DNA of 64,000 nucleotides from Botryosphaeria dothidea (taxonomy: Eukaryota; Ascomycota; Dothideomycetes; Botryosphaeriales; Botryosphaeriaceae), in the NCBI GenBank assembly GCA_011503125.2, contig WWBZ02000051.1, forward strand, positions 3,906,001 through 3,970,000, in the 5' to 3' direction. Numbering within the stretch: the first letter of the stretch is position 1; each line of letters starts with the position of its first letter. Below, piece after piece: positions 1-8,454 of the stretch. Both the position numbers and the translations under genes were made by a program. Below the pieces are notes generated by a model. The model searched no databases and was not told the DNA's origin. It saw only the letters and a program-made list of their open reading frames with translations.

Positions 1-356
1 CCTTATTCGGCGTTCTAGGACTCAGTATACTCAGTTTACCGTTGTTTATCCTATCCAGCGTTTCTTTTTATCATAATAGCTATTCAACAAGCTATTATAA
101 AGGGGGTGTGTAACGGTTCAGGCATTAATACTGATTAGATATACCTAAACTGATCTGTGCTGAGCGATGATACCTAACTACTACCCAACGTGCTCTAAGC
201 ACGATATTTCTACCCGATTACTGCCCAATATCTGCCCAATTACTACCTTAACTCTACCTAATTTATACCTAACAGTTATGTATTTAAGCCACCGTAGTTA
301 CTACCTTCAGAAATCAGAGTCTTCTACATCTTCGTTTTTCTCTCCCTAGGCACGCA
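1..356 (+). mobile_element. 3' end of an LTR retroelement (partial)
   Basis: A purine run (ATAAAGGGGGTG, about 97-108) is followed directly by TGTAACGG at 109. This is the usual polypurine-tract then LTR arrangement at the 3' end of an LTR retroelement. The rest of the element lies left of the window, so there is no second LTR or TSD to confirm it. The right boundary is uncertain; the A/T-rich, low-information sequence ends near 350, before the DUF7924 remnant. No coding domain is visible. Confidence 0.35.
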
Positions 357-372
357 AGGATATGCTGCGCAT

Positions 373-1040
373 TCAGCAAGTTCCCGAGGGAACTGCAACA
401 CGAATCTTGTGACAATAGTACTTTGTCTCCTTCCCTTCAATGACAGGATAGTAACCGTAGATTCTGACAGCGTTGTAATCGTGCGACACCGAAAAAGCCA
501 GGATCTCGCGGTTAAGCTCCTTCTCGCGCTTTACCAGCCGGAACATCTCCACGACGGCCCGCACCGCGAGCGTCGCGCTGTGCGCGTTTTGCCGCTGCGA
601 TGTTGAGTGCCTCGGCTCCGCACTTGACCTCGCATGTGAGGAAGGGGAAGTACATAAAGTACGTGGCCTTAAAGAGAGATAGGTCGGTAAGCTCACCAAG
701 CTAGGGATTTAGTGTTTTCAGTTGCTCTGGTGTGAAAGCAGACCAGATGGAACCGACAGAATATTCTGGACTGGGCTGAGTATCGATCAGAAACATAGAC
801 TCGGTCCACATCTCGCTGATGGTTTCCACCGGGTTGTCGAGGCTCTTATTACCGTATAAAGCCATAGTCTCGGCAGATGGAACGATCAATCGAGATATAT
901 CTTGAACGACCCTGGCCTCCTTTCTATTTCGTATCTTGCAGCAAGTGCGCTCAAATATGTCGTCGTTGAACTTCCCGCCTTGGCCATAATGGAGCGCTAA
1001 AGCAGCAAGGCGGGATAGAGTATAAATTAGCAATGAAATC
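373..1040 (-). pseudogene. DUF7924-like fungal protein, degenerate C-terminal part
   Basis: Read on the minus strand, two consecutive ORFs (1033-701 and 699-373) form one family-like protein in the order seen in fungal DUF7924-type proteins: a FERTCCKIRNR segment, DISRLIVPSAET, EYSVG, FMYFPFLTCEVKCGAEAL, RQNAHS, VKREKELNREILAFSVSHD, RIYGYYPVI. The CEVKCG segment has an E-x-K pattern like PD-(D/E)XK nuclease folds, but no activity can be claimed. The gene is broken: an in-frame TAG follows TLNP near 702-704, a frameshift near 600 separates the EALNIA and RQNAHS segments, and the usual C-terminal tail after the YYCH segment is missing at 373. The N-terminal half is also not evident. Family assignment is from memory of conserved motifs. 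Confidence 0.6.
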
Positions 1041-1472
1041 TCCTATAGTCATCGAGTCTGGCCAGTCATAGTATCGCGGCATTTCACACTCTGTTGTAAA
1101 ACGACTACTTTCTTGCGAAACTGTCCTTAGACCCTTGGGTGCTTGATTTGTGTTAGTAATTGGATCAAGCTGTGGACTACACCCGGTTACCTTCCAGTCA
1201 TTGATGGCTGGATAGGGTAGCCTCGTTTAGAAAGTCCCTCCGGGTAAATCCGCCTCGTGTTATTGCTTCGCCAGTCAAGGAGCTGACGTGCTTAAATTTA
1301 TTGGCTTTGGTGATAATTCAGCGAGCGGCGTGGGAGGAGGCAGGGATAACCAACTGCAGGCTGCAGCGGCTTCACCACAGCCTATCGCATCATTCAAGAC
1401 ATCCCGAGATGACACTCGATCCCGAAAAGCCTTCGGAGATTCAAATGCGGTCACCCTCCGCTGATTCTCCAT
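1041..1472. other. unassigned single-copy-looking DNA
   Basis: Balanced base composition with normal CA/TG content, unlike the RIP-hit repeats. A minus-strand reading frame of 65 codons (1472-1275, starting MENQRRVTAFESPKAFRD) is open but matches no family I recognise. It could be an exon of the gene that preceded the DUF7924 remnant, interrupted by the solo LTR next to it. Confidence 0.3.
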
Positions 1473-1477
1473 CCCAG

Positions 1478-1631
1478 TGTTACGGACCTACCTGTATATA
1501 GAGTTGTTGGGACACGATTAGCCACCAGGCTGATCATTGCTGAACCTTTTGTCGACTGAGAGTCGACGGGAGGTTGGCCGAATGGTCTTACACACTGACT
1601 GAAACCAAACACAGTCGGGCTAGTTGTGACA
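1478..1631 (+). mobile_element. solo LTR of the TRIM family
   Basis: A 154-bp copy of the LTR seen twice in the TRIM at 34909-35512 (TGTTACGGACCTACC...TGTGACA). It is flanked by a perfect 5-bp TSD, CCCAG, at 1473-1477 and 1632-1636, so the ends are exact. It contains hairpins GTCGACT-GAG-AGTCGAC and GATTAGCC/GGCTGATC. The 3' end is diverged (GTGACA instead of GTAACA), so it is older than the copy at 34.9 kb. Confidence 0.9.
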
Positions 1632-1636
1632 CCCAG

Positions 1637-1885
1637 GTATCTCGACTTTTGAGCACAGATCAATCCTTTGGCTCTTAAGGCGAGGTCAGAGCAGGGCAAA
1701 CAGTCAGAATGTGATGCACTCGAGCTCGTGTCCAATATGATTTGCAAGCTGATCGAAGGGATAAATAAGGGGAAAAACTGCAAGCCAAGGAAAATAAAAC
1801 AGATGTTCATCAAGACGACATCAATATCGAAACACTTGACCGATAAGAAGTCCTTCTTCCAGCACCCTCAGTGCTTAGTAGATGT
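1637..1885. other. unassigned host DNA between two solo LTRs
   Basis: This 249-bp segment is neither LTR nor LINE. Open frames exist on both strands (plus MALKARSEQGKQSECDALEL; minus LRAKGLICAQKSRYLG) but no domain is recognisable. Removing the flanking LTR with one TSD copy joins it to 1041-1477, so both are probably one former locus. Confidence 0.3.
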
Positions 1886-1890
1886 TGTAT

Positions 1891-2046
1891 TATTGAACAA
1901 ATGGGTTGTTTGTATAGGGAGTGAAGTTTATCGTAGATTGGCATGAGGAGGAGGAGGGTAGGTGACCCGGTTCCTCTTATATAGTAGTTATATAACAAAT
2001 TTTCGGTGTTGACCCTTGGTTCGATCAGACCCTGTTCCTCCCAACA
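1891..2046 (-). mobile_element. solo LTR of the copia-1 family
   Basis: A 156-bp copy of the copia-1 LTR (plus strand TATTGAACAAAT...CTCCCAACA), flanked by the perfect 5-bp TSD TGTAT (1886-1890 and 2047-2051). It differs from the copia-1 LTRs by several transitions (for example AGTTTATCG for AGTTCATCG), so it is older than that insertion. Confidence 0.92.
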
Positions 2047-2601
2047 TGTATGTAACATTAATATCATGTAGTAGTAGTAGTGCTATGAGGACGGTGTAAC
2101 GAGCGGGCCTCTACCTCTAAGGATCCAAACACTAAAGAGGGAGAAAACCTGTCGAGGGTTTTCCTTAAGTGGGTACAAGAAGAGGTACGCGAGGAACGAG
2201 TAGACGACTGAAGACTGAGCACTACGTGCGAAGGCCTTATTACTAATAGAGTCCAAATTCTATTACGAAGTTCTATTATTAAAGTTAACCACGAAGGTCA
2301 AAGCTATCTAGGGAGTATAGTTATTTATTTATTTAGTTTTACGTCCTTTTTTCAGCCTAAGACTATTAAAGACGGAGTTTCTAGAACTCGTGGCTATAGA
2401 AGGGTAATACCTCTTTTAGTAAAAGTGGGCTTTTTAGGTACAGTGAACGGTATGGCGTCTATCGCCTAAATAGGCTTATAGCCAAAGAAAGTAAAGAGGA
2501 AGTATATAAGGAAAGTAAAAGGAAATACGGTAGGTATACGTTTATTTAGAGCTCCGCCGAGCTAGTTTCTAGATACCACCTCCGTGTAGATATCTGTGTT
2601 T

Positions 2602-4139
2602 AGATAGATAAATTCATTTCTTCCCGATATAGCTCCCTTACGGGTCCATGCGGGGCTGGCTATCTATAGTTATTTTACTCGAGGGGGAAAACCTTTTCGC
2701 CTGGCAAAAACCCCTCCTTTCTATCTAGGCCTGTTTGTCCCTACTGGTTCTGTTTTTCCTTCTTACCGGTAGCGGCTGCTATAGCAGCCCTACATTCGCC
2801 CACTAGCTCTACCCCTTCAGTCCTTATCCTCGTAGTTATCCGGGTCCTAGTATTCCCGGTGGTCCTCCTGGTTCCTCTTCCTGGTTATCCTCCTGGATTA
2901 GTTCCCTAGCTAGACTAAACTGATTAAGCAGCCCTAGGCGTAGGAACCAGCCTGTTACTGCTTTTATCCCCTTCTTTGTTGAGAGGAGGGAGTAGTAGTC
3001 CGTGGTCCCTGCCCTTTAGAGCATCTGTGCCCTGCCCTGTTGGAAGTGGGGGCAGAAGAGGAGGATATGCTTTGGGGTTTGTCTATGCCAGCCGCATGGA
3101 CAGGCAGGGCTAGGGTGCCCTGGCACCTTGCGCCTTGAGAGGAAGTCCTCTAGTCTAATATGCTCTGTACGTAGTAGGGTAGCGAGTGTGCTCTGTGGCT
3201 TGGATAGTTCGCTGTGGATTTGTCTGATTTTTGGGTTCCACTGTGTGCTTTGGGCTACTGGCTTGTTTTGTCTTCCCTGGCTAGTAGACTTTATCCATCT
3301 CTCCTTCCACTTGTTCCTATATGCTATGCGTAGCTTCGTTCGCTCCGGGAGACTCTAGTGGGTAGAGGGGCAGTAGTTGAGGAGTGAGTTTGCCTTTTTT
3401 CTAAGCAGGGTTCTTCTGGCCGGGCCAGCGGCGCCTCTAGTACTCAGAGTAGCCCGAGCTATCTGTTTAATACTCTGGCAAGTTTCTTCTACCACTGCCG
3501 CGACTGGGCCATCCCTAGCTCTAATAGCCTGTGCTAGTGCTAGTTCGTCCAGGTGTAGTGAGAGTGGGGGAATCCCCGTCTCATGCTCCAAGGTCTGTAT
3601 GCTGGTTAACTTATACGCCCCTGAGATGGTGCGTAGGCACTGGTTTTGGATCTTCTTTAGTGGCTGGATGGCTGTTTTTCTCCACCCTAGGGTTCCCTCT
3701 GGGGTATGCCATACCCCACAGCCGTAGGTGAGGACTGGCCTTACCACGGCCGTGTAGATATAGCGGGCTTTAGTAAATGAGGCTCCCCAGGTAGACGCTG
3801 CGAGTCTAGATAGAGATGTGCACTATTTGATTGCCTTGGCTCCTGTTTCCCTGATATGGGGTCCCTATCTGAGCTTGTTGTCTACGTGGACTCCTAGAAT
3901 CTTTATTGTAGGCTCTGGGCATCCAGCAAATCCAGGGATACGGATCCCTGCTGCCATATTAAATCTCCTTGGTTTTCTTGTAAAATGAATGAGGTGATAC
4001 TTGTCGGGCGAGAAAGCTGACCCGTGGGTAGCTGCCCAGTGCTCGCAAATTTGATGTGCTCCCTCTAGTGTCCTACAGTTCTGTTCTGTAGATCTACTAA
4101 AGGTTAGGATATTGGTATCATCGACGAATCCAAGGGGGA
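2602..4139 (-). mobile_element. LINE-B1, 5'-truncated, inside LINE-A
   Basis: A 1.54-kb LINE inserted in LINE-A with a 14-bp TSD (AGATATCTGTGTTT, 2588-2601 and 4140-4153). The 3' tail is (TCTA)n (plus strand AGATAGATAAATTCATT). Minus-strand ORF2 begins in the reverse-transcriptase catalytic motif FVDD (about 4125-4110), continues through the thumb (ORF 3747-3355, TYGCGVWHTPEG...) and ends in the Cys/His knuckle near 3100. Two TAG stops interrupt it near 3875 and 3822. CA and TG are still common, so it is only lightly mutated. It serves as the least damaged reference for the LINE-B family in this window. Confidence 0.85.
3355..4139 (-). pseudogene. LINE-B1 reverse transcriptase, C-terminal part
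   Basis: From the 5' truncation the frame reads LGFVDDTNIL, the A/C-motif region of reverse transcriptase with both catalytic Asp present. It then has a FTRKPRRFNMAA segment, a LGVHVD motif and the stretch AVVRPVLTYGCGVWHTPEG typical of the RT-to-RNase H linker of fungal LINEs. In-frame TAG codons occur after LR (TGG to TAG pattern) and after IK (CAG to TAG pattern). The downstream open part of 130 codons ends at 3355. The enzyme would copy LINE RNA at a nicked target. It lacks endonuclease and the RT fingers, so it is dead. Confidence 0.75.
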
Positions 4140-4153
4140 AGATATCTGTGTTT

Positions 4154-4746
4154 GTTTTAGAAAATCTAGCGTACTAGATATTCCTTTTATCGAGGTAAGA
4201 AGCTCCTTTAGGTCTAGATGTTCTCTTCTAAGTGTATCCTTAATACTCCTTCTTTCGTAGGAGTATTTTGGGCATTTTAGTAAAAGATGTCTAGGTGTTT
4301 GTTTTGCTGTGTTCGTGCAAGGGCACCTATCGGTTCCGGCGTGTTTAAACCTAAAGAGGTAGGATCTAAAGTATCCGTGTCCTATCTTTAGTTGGTAAAA
4401 GGCGGAGGCTAATTCCCGCTCCTTTAGAGGGGGTTTTAGTTTCCGTTTAACTTGATAGCCGTATAGTTCCTTATAGGTAGAGGCTGGGGTATTTTTAAGC
4501 TTCTTTGTCCACTCCTTATAAAGCTCCTCCTTTAGCTGCATTCTGTAGAAGGCTAGGCTATTTTTAGAGCTTGATATAGGTAGTCTAGTAGCTTCTTTTG
4601 CGAGTTTATCCGCGGCCTCGTTCCCAAGGATATCTTTATGTCCAGGTGCCCATTCTAGAGAGATTTTGTTCCCCTTATCCTGTAGGATTTTTGCTGCTTT
4701 AACTGCCCGGATTTGTTGATCTTGGCCAGGAGTATTGGCTAGGGTT
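4154..4746 (-). CDS. LINE-A ORF2 fragment: RNase H and C-terminal zinc knuckle
   Basis: This frame is open without stops from 4746 down to the LINE-B1 boundary and runs into LINE-B sequence to 4104. It contains a ribonuclease H domain remnant with the pattern PGHKDxxGNExADxLAKEA, where the Asp of AAD is an expected metal ligand. About 60 residues of linker follow, then CxC...H...C (CPCTNTAKQTPRHLLLKC), the end of ORF2 in Tad1/I-clade LINEs. In a living element the domain degrades RNA of the RNA/DNA hybrid during target-primed reverse transcription. Reverse transcriptase and endonuclease are missing, so it is not functional alone. The first ATG is at 4541, but the real frame begins upstream at the 5' truncation. 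Confidence 0.75.
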
Positions 4747-4886
4747 TGTAGGGAGTATAGTTTATATACGTAGGAGAGTTCTATACAATCTAATAGTTCG
4801 TAGGTTCAATTTGCTAAGAGGTTGAACTGCTGAACTAGCGGGTTCAGAAGTTTAGAGTGCCAAGGCTTTGAACAGTTGAACTGGGG

Positions 4887-4898
4887 AGTCACGTGACT
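4887..4898. promoter_or_regulatory. CACGTG (E-box) palindrome in LTR U3
   Basis: AGTCACGTGACT is a perfect 12-bp palindrome. Similar sites occur in the U3 regions of the solo LTR at 20547-20558 (GGTCACGTGACC), the putative gypsy-2 LTR at 12494-12503, the gypsy-1 3' LTR near 59320 (GTCACGTG) and the copia-2 LTR near 28448. CACGTG is the core bound by bHLH factors. Confidence 0.55.
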
Positions 4899-5135
4899 CT
4901 ACGGGTGGATTTCTCTCGCGGGCGCGTCGGCGCCCCGCTTGCTCTCCTTATCCTATTCAACCAGGTTCTGTAAAGGCTGCGCCGTAACAGACGGTCGCTC
5001 AACTAAATCAAGTGATTGTGAATTCGTGCACGAATTTGTCATATCTATCTCAGTCCTTCATAGTGCTTAGTAGAAAATTAGGTGGGATAGAACCTTTTTC
5101 CGATTTGCGTCCTTAAACTAACACAACCCGCTGAC

Positions 5136-5468
5136 TTATCGCGTCTGAGCCAGTACGCAGGGAAAACAATGAACAGCAGCAAAGTCTATGGATCGTGTGA
5201 GTGGACCGCTATCTCCCTGCCGAAAGAACTTCGAAAGTTGCGGGCCAAGAGGAACGGCTGGATCGCCATCCCTCGGTATCATGAATCTCCAGCTGCGGAA
5301 CTCGACCTCGCTGTTGGATAACTCACGCCGTGGAGTGTTCCTCGAAGCACGAGGAGGACCTTGACCATACGAATTGGCGGAAACACCGCCATGAGAGAAC
5401 TTACACTGAGTCCCCAGACGACAACCTCCAGGGCGGCCCACAAATTTGCAGGGCTTGTTGCTTTTCAT
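5136..5468 (-). CDS. CCCH zinc-finger protein, N-terminal fragment (ZNFX1/NFX1-helicase-like)
   Basis: A 110-codon frame starts MKSNKPCKFVGRPGGCRLGT. Residues 7-26 form a C-x8-C-x5-C-x3-H (CCCH) zinc finger ending QCKFSH, an RNA-binding type finger. The later segment WRFMIPRDGDPAVPLGPQLS followed by KFFRQ resembles the region after the N-terminal CCCH finger in fungal NFX1/ZNFX1-like helicases, large RNA-silencing-associated proteins. After KFFRQ the sequence loses family resemblance and stops at 5136, 147 bp from the solo LTR TSD. This is either an unrecognised exon end or a truncation. If the assignment is right, the helicase body is absent. Alternative: an unrelated small CCCH protein. The finger is certain; the larger family is an inference. 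Confidence 0.5.
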   Translation of the reverse strand: MKSNKPCKFVGRPGGCRLGTQCKFSHGGVSANSYGQGPPRASRNTPRRELSNSEVEFRSWRFMIPRDGDPAVPLGPQLSKFFRQGDSGPLTRSIDFAAVHCFPCVLAQTR

Positions 5469-6602
5469 AGGGCAGGTTGCTAGCAGAATATGATTGAGTT
5501 GTTGAACAGGAGAGCTTAGGATCAGAGAAGGGGTATGTTTTTGTGGTGCGGCCGCGAATGTTGAAAGGCTGAGCGCTGTAAATTGAAGAATTGGAAGATA
5601 ATATTGGAACGAGAGAGATTTGGAAAATACTATACGGAGCAGATTTCTAAACGCTAAACGGTATGCTGAACAGTTTGCGTAACCCGGATTTCACTTGGCA
5701 GTCAACGTATCTGACCCTCAAACCCATCCCTTGGTGTTGCCCAACTACTACCCCGCCCTCTTCGTTTTATGGCCCTTATTGGAGGCAGCCTATCTTTACT
5801 AGCTCCTCTATCACCCCTACCAGGATTTTCCTTTCGCCCTGGAACCAGCATCATAAACAAGGTTCCGCTGAGCCACAGACGAACCACTTTCAAGGCTTAT
5901 CTTTACGGTCAAGCACTGAAGCCTATCCGCCGTATCTTACCGGTGGAGATGAGGAATTCACACTAAAAATGCACGTGCGAAGATATTCAGGCTCTAGGGC
6001 GCTCCGGTCTAGACCTCGGGCATCATACATCGTGCTATCGCAGTTCTTTGGTCCTTGCAGGGCGGGCGAATTATGGGACAAAGAATAATGAACTAATGTG
6101 TTTCCATACGGCAGGGAAGTTGGCTCTCCAAGCTAAGCTAGGGAAAGTAAGATAACGATTAGCATTCTGCTTTGGCTGGACTTAGAGAAGGTGGGCTTCA
6201 GCAAAGGTGAATGGTTGCCTTCGCAATGTGAAGTGAAAATCCCTGTCTATCTGCGGGGGCAATGTCTCGAGAACCACAAACATCCGAATTCCATAACAAT
6301 ACGGCCGTAAATATTATACAGCTTTAGCCTACTCCTCTAGAATTCCATTTAATATATAGATGTTACCGGGTTGTAGTACGTCTTATTATCATCTAGATAT
6401 ATACGACCTACGACCGATGGCAGAGATTATCTCTTATTAGACATAGTAAGCATAGAGATCTCCTCAGCTCAATTCGAGTATATTTATACGCAATTAAGAT
6501 TATTGCAGCCATAGATCATTAACTCTGGGCAAGCACTGTACAAGTCAATACTATTAGGCGCCTCGCAGAGAGATCGACAAGGGCAAAAAAGCAATTTGGC
6601 AG
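5469..6602. other. intergenic DNA, no supported gene
   Basis: This 1.1 kb has normal composition with CA/TG retained. A plus-strand ORF of 141 codons (5663-6088) and a minus ORF of 63 codons (5893-5702) overlap each other. Neither has a domain, signal peptide or coding-like pattern. It may hold the promoter of the CCCH gene. Confidence 0.35.
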
Positions 6603-6851
6603 ATGAATTTAGGATGCTCTACCGTGCTCGTGCCCGCATTTTGCCGAATGTGGGTTGTAAATTCACTACATAAGATAACAAGTCCCTATGCCCCGTCCAT
6701 GCGGCCGTCCATCAACGCATTCATGCTTAACCAAAATTTATTCGATACTACTGCCTCAACATACACTTATAGAGCTATGCTTGGAGACTTGGTCAATCAC
6801 GTTGTTCTTCCGGAAAGATTGCCGGAGAAACAGGAGATGGATATCTGTTAG
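6603..6851 (+). pseudogene. possible N-terminal exon of a large fungal protein (DUF6606-like), truncated
   Basis: The frame (82 codons, MNLGCSTVLV start) ends with LGDLVNHVVLPERLPEKQEM. This resembles the NH(V/L)VLPPRLP segment at the N-terminus of fungal DUF6606-containing proteins. The frame stops immediately after MDIC, where a diverged LTR-like sequence begins, so the gene would be cut there. The family link rests on one short motif and is tentative. Confidence 0.25.
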
Positions 6852-7133
6852 ATTGTTGATGAACAACGATGATCCATTGATGATTGGTATGAGGAGGAAG
6901 GGCGTAGGTGGCCTACCCTCCTTATATACGTAAGTGAGTGACTAAGCTATCTGGTGTTGCAAAAGCAATATGCAAAACACGTGATTTCCAACAAGAATGC
7001 ATTAAGCAGGGCACACTCGAGCATATATCTTAGGACTGGCGGACCAATGTAGCAGGCACCAAACCACAGTGTAGTTGGACTTAGTAAGACAATATTAGAT
7101 GAAAGGCGCGGCAGTATACTCAGGACAATTCTT
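6846..7133 (-). mobile_element. diverged LTR-like sequence related to the copia-1 LTR
   Basis: The core at 6880-6935 (GATTGGTATGAGGAGGAAGG followed by a GTAGGTGGCC and CCTCCTTATATACGTA pattern) matches the central part of the copia-1 LTR in the same orientation. A candidate 5-bp duplication ATATC lies at 6841-6845 and 7134-7138, but the right end does not finish in a clear LTR terminus, so the boundaries are weak. Confidence 0.35.
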
Positions 7134-7138
7134 ATATC

Positions 7139-7629
7139 CCCAGAAGACATCGTAGCATGAACGAATCAAACCGACAAATTAAACCGACAAACCAAAACTG
7201 ACGGCCCTAGTCCTAACCCGCTAAGCACGTTGAAATAGAATGGGGCTAAAATTTATCAGTTATAAAGTTAGCGCCCACTTTTATAATGAACTTACCACTA
7301 TAGCGACAGCCCCGGTACAGATCAGCCACGCTGCTACCGTTCCTATATGCGTTTAGCTCTTAAATATAGAGGAGGAAAGTTATTCTTTACCAAGTACAGT
7401 TGGTGCGGTTACTGCTATAGCACTAAGGCAGACCCCTGCGGCTATGCTAATTTGTCCGAAAGCCACTAGAGAGAGTTAAGATATTGCCTTTTAAAAAGGT
7501 TAAGGGGAATTACTAAAAAATTGTGTAGAAGTACAGTGAAGAAATATCTTCGGCTCACTCTGTAGGCTTTGCACACTCGAAACGTCGTGAAATTCTAGGC
7601 GTTATTAGCTCAGTAAATACTCGAAAGAT
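7139..7629. other. intergenic DNA, no supported gene
   Basis: About 490 bp of normal composition. Minus-strand frames near 7470-7390 look hydrophobic (GQISIAAGVCLSAIAVTAPT) but are interrupted by several stops within 60 codons. This could be a decayed membrane-protein exon, but nothing firm can be said. Confidence 0.3.
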
Positions 7630-7935
7630 CTAATGCGTAATACGAAATTCCAGCGCTAAAACACCCCCCTCCTCTTTGAGCATAGCTATACCGTTCTGTA
7701 TAGTTGACGAGATCGGCAGATTTCGATCTTTTTCAGGAACACTAGCAATCGCATCCTGCGCTGCCTTTTGAACTTCAGGTGGAAGTTGATTCTGTAATAG
7801 AAATTGATCTGGTGGAAGTTCATTCTGTCTTGGCAAAAGAGGGAGGGCATGGATTGAGAAGACAGGTAATATAAAAAGAGAAAGCGTAAGACACGATATA
7901 AAACGCATGGTAGAAGATGCTAGAGTGTTAGACAT
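7630..7935 (-). CDS. small secreted protein, unknown function
   Basis: An intronless 101-codon ORF. Two starts are possible: Met1 (7935) or Met10 (7908). Starting at Met10 gives a textbook signal peptide (MRFISCLTLSLFILPVFSIHA) with cleavage expected after SIHA, before LPLLPRQ. The mature part of about 70 residues has a short internal repetition of the ELPP/QLPP type (NELPPDQFLLQNQLPPEVQK) and no cysteine, unlike many fungal effectors. It ends EFRITH. No family is recognised. It lies just left of A/T-rich repeat DNA, a setting common for lineage-specific secreted proteins. It is probably a real gene given the signal peptide and coherent frame, but there is no expression evidence. Confidence 0.55.
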   Translation of the reverse strand: MSNTLASSTMRFISCLTLSLFILPVFSIHALPLLPRQNELPPDQFLLQNQLPPEVQKAAQDAIASVPEKDRNLPISSTIQNGIAMLKEEGGVLALEFRITH

Positions 7936-8179
7936 AGTAAGCCGTAGGAAGAGAAGATATTTTTCGATGAGATATTTATTTCATCTTCCTACTACGACGT
8001 ATACAACGTATACGAAGTTATATATACGTAATTACGTACTACGTGAAGCCTAACTCAGGAACTATTAATTAATTTGCTTACTAATTTAGCTAGTATATAT
8101 ATAAATATTTGAATTTTACGTAGATTTACTTTATCTTTACTATAAAAAAATCTTAATAGCTAATTTTATATCTAAATAT
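7936..8179. other. A/T-rich intergenic DNA
   Basis: Short palindromic runs dominate (ACGTATACAACGTATACG, ACGTAATTACGT). CA/TG are scarce, so the RIP-hit zone begins here. No coding frame. Confidence 0.4.
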
Positions 8180-8454
8180 AGAAGATAAAGCTTCGACGAA
8201 AAGGATAAGAGAAATTCAACTAAGGTTCTCGCTTATTCCTTACTATTATTCGCTCTTCTCTAGAATTATCTCTTAATACTTACTTTTTCTTATCTAAGAT
8301 TTCTTTTATATTAAAACCTTCTAGAAAGGATTTATAATAACTTTAGAAGATAACGCTTAGACGAAAAGGATAAGAGAAATTTAACTAGAGTTCTCGCTTA
8401 TTCCTTACTATTATTCGCTCTTCTCTAGAATTATCTCTTAATACTTACTTTTTC
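8180..8454. repeat. tandem direct repeat of about 110 bp
   Basis: Two near-identical blocks, about 8180-8291 and 8348-8454 (both AGATAA-GCTT-GACGAAAAGGATAAGAG... to ...TTAATACTTACTTTTTCT), are separated by about 56 bp. They directly abut the gypsy-3 LTR at 8455. No coding content; origin unknown. Confidence 0.8.

Larger units (their letters stand above)
2323..4748 (-). mobile_element. LINE-A, 5'-truncated, interrupted by LINE-B1
   Basis: A non-LTR element on the minus strand, inserted in the solo LTR with a 14-bp TSD (TAGGGAGTATAGTT, 2309-2322 and 4749-4762). Its 3' tail is (AAAT)n at the left end. Read leftward from 4748 it has an open frame with RNase H motifs (WAPGHKDILGNEAADKLAKEA, about 4680-4590, first 20 shown family-like) followed by a C-terminal Cys/His knuckle (RCPCTN...TPRHLLLKCPKY), both typical of fungal Tad/I-type LINE ORF2. 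Only about 0.87 kb of LINE-A remains. The frame is open until LINE-B1 interrupts it at 4139, so LINE-A was young when that happened. Confidence 0.85.
2095..4989 (-). mobile_element. gypsy-type solo LTR split by nested LINEs
   Basis: The left part (2095-2322, TGTAACGAGCGGGCC...) and right part (4749-4989, ...GCTGCGCCGTAACA) are the two halves of one LTR, as shown by the uninterrupted copy at 20166-20642. The whole is flanked by the perfect 5-bp TSD GACGG (2090-2094 and 4990-4994). LINE-A is inserted in the middle. Its U3 half carries a perfect 12-bp palindrome AGTCACGTGACT at 4887-4898. The R/U5 half is shared with the LTRs of gypsy-1 at 51.9 and 59.2 kb, while the U3 half is a different subtype. 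Confidence 0.9.

Noticed and set aside
1810..2067. ORF containing GLIEPRVNTENLLY, also seen near 18.1 and 23.8 kb
   Set aside because: The repeated peptide is only the translated copia-1 LTR and not a protein family.
5663..6088. 141-codon plus-strand ORF
   Set aside because: Low-complexity, no domain or signal peptide, overlapped by another open frame. No evidence of coding.
7390..7470. Hydrophobic frame GQISIAAGVCLSAIAVTAPT as a membrane protein gene
   Set aside because: Stops on both sides within 30 codons and no start or splice sites that extend it.
8009..8021. TATACGAAGTTAT, identical to one 13-bp arm of loxP
   Set aside because: The other arm and spacer are absent, and the surrounding A/T-rich sequence is full of similar TATACG words. 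Treated as coincidence.
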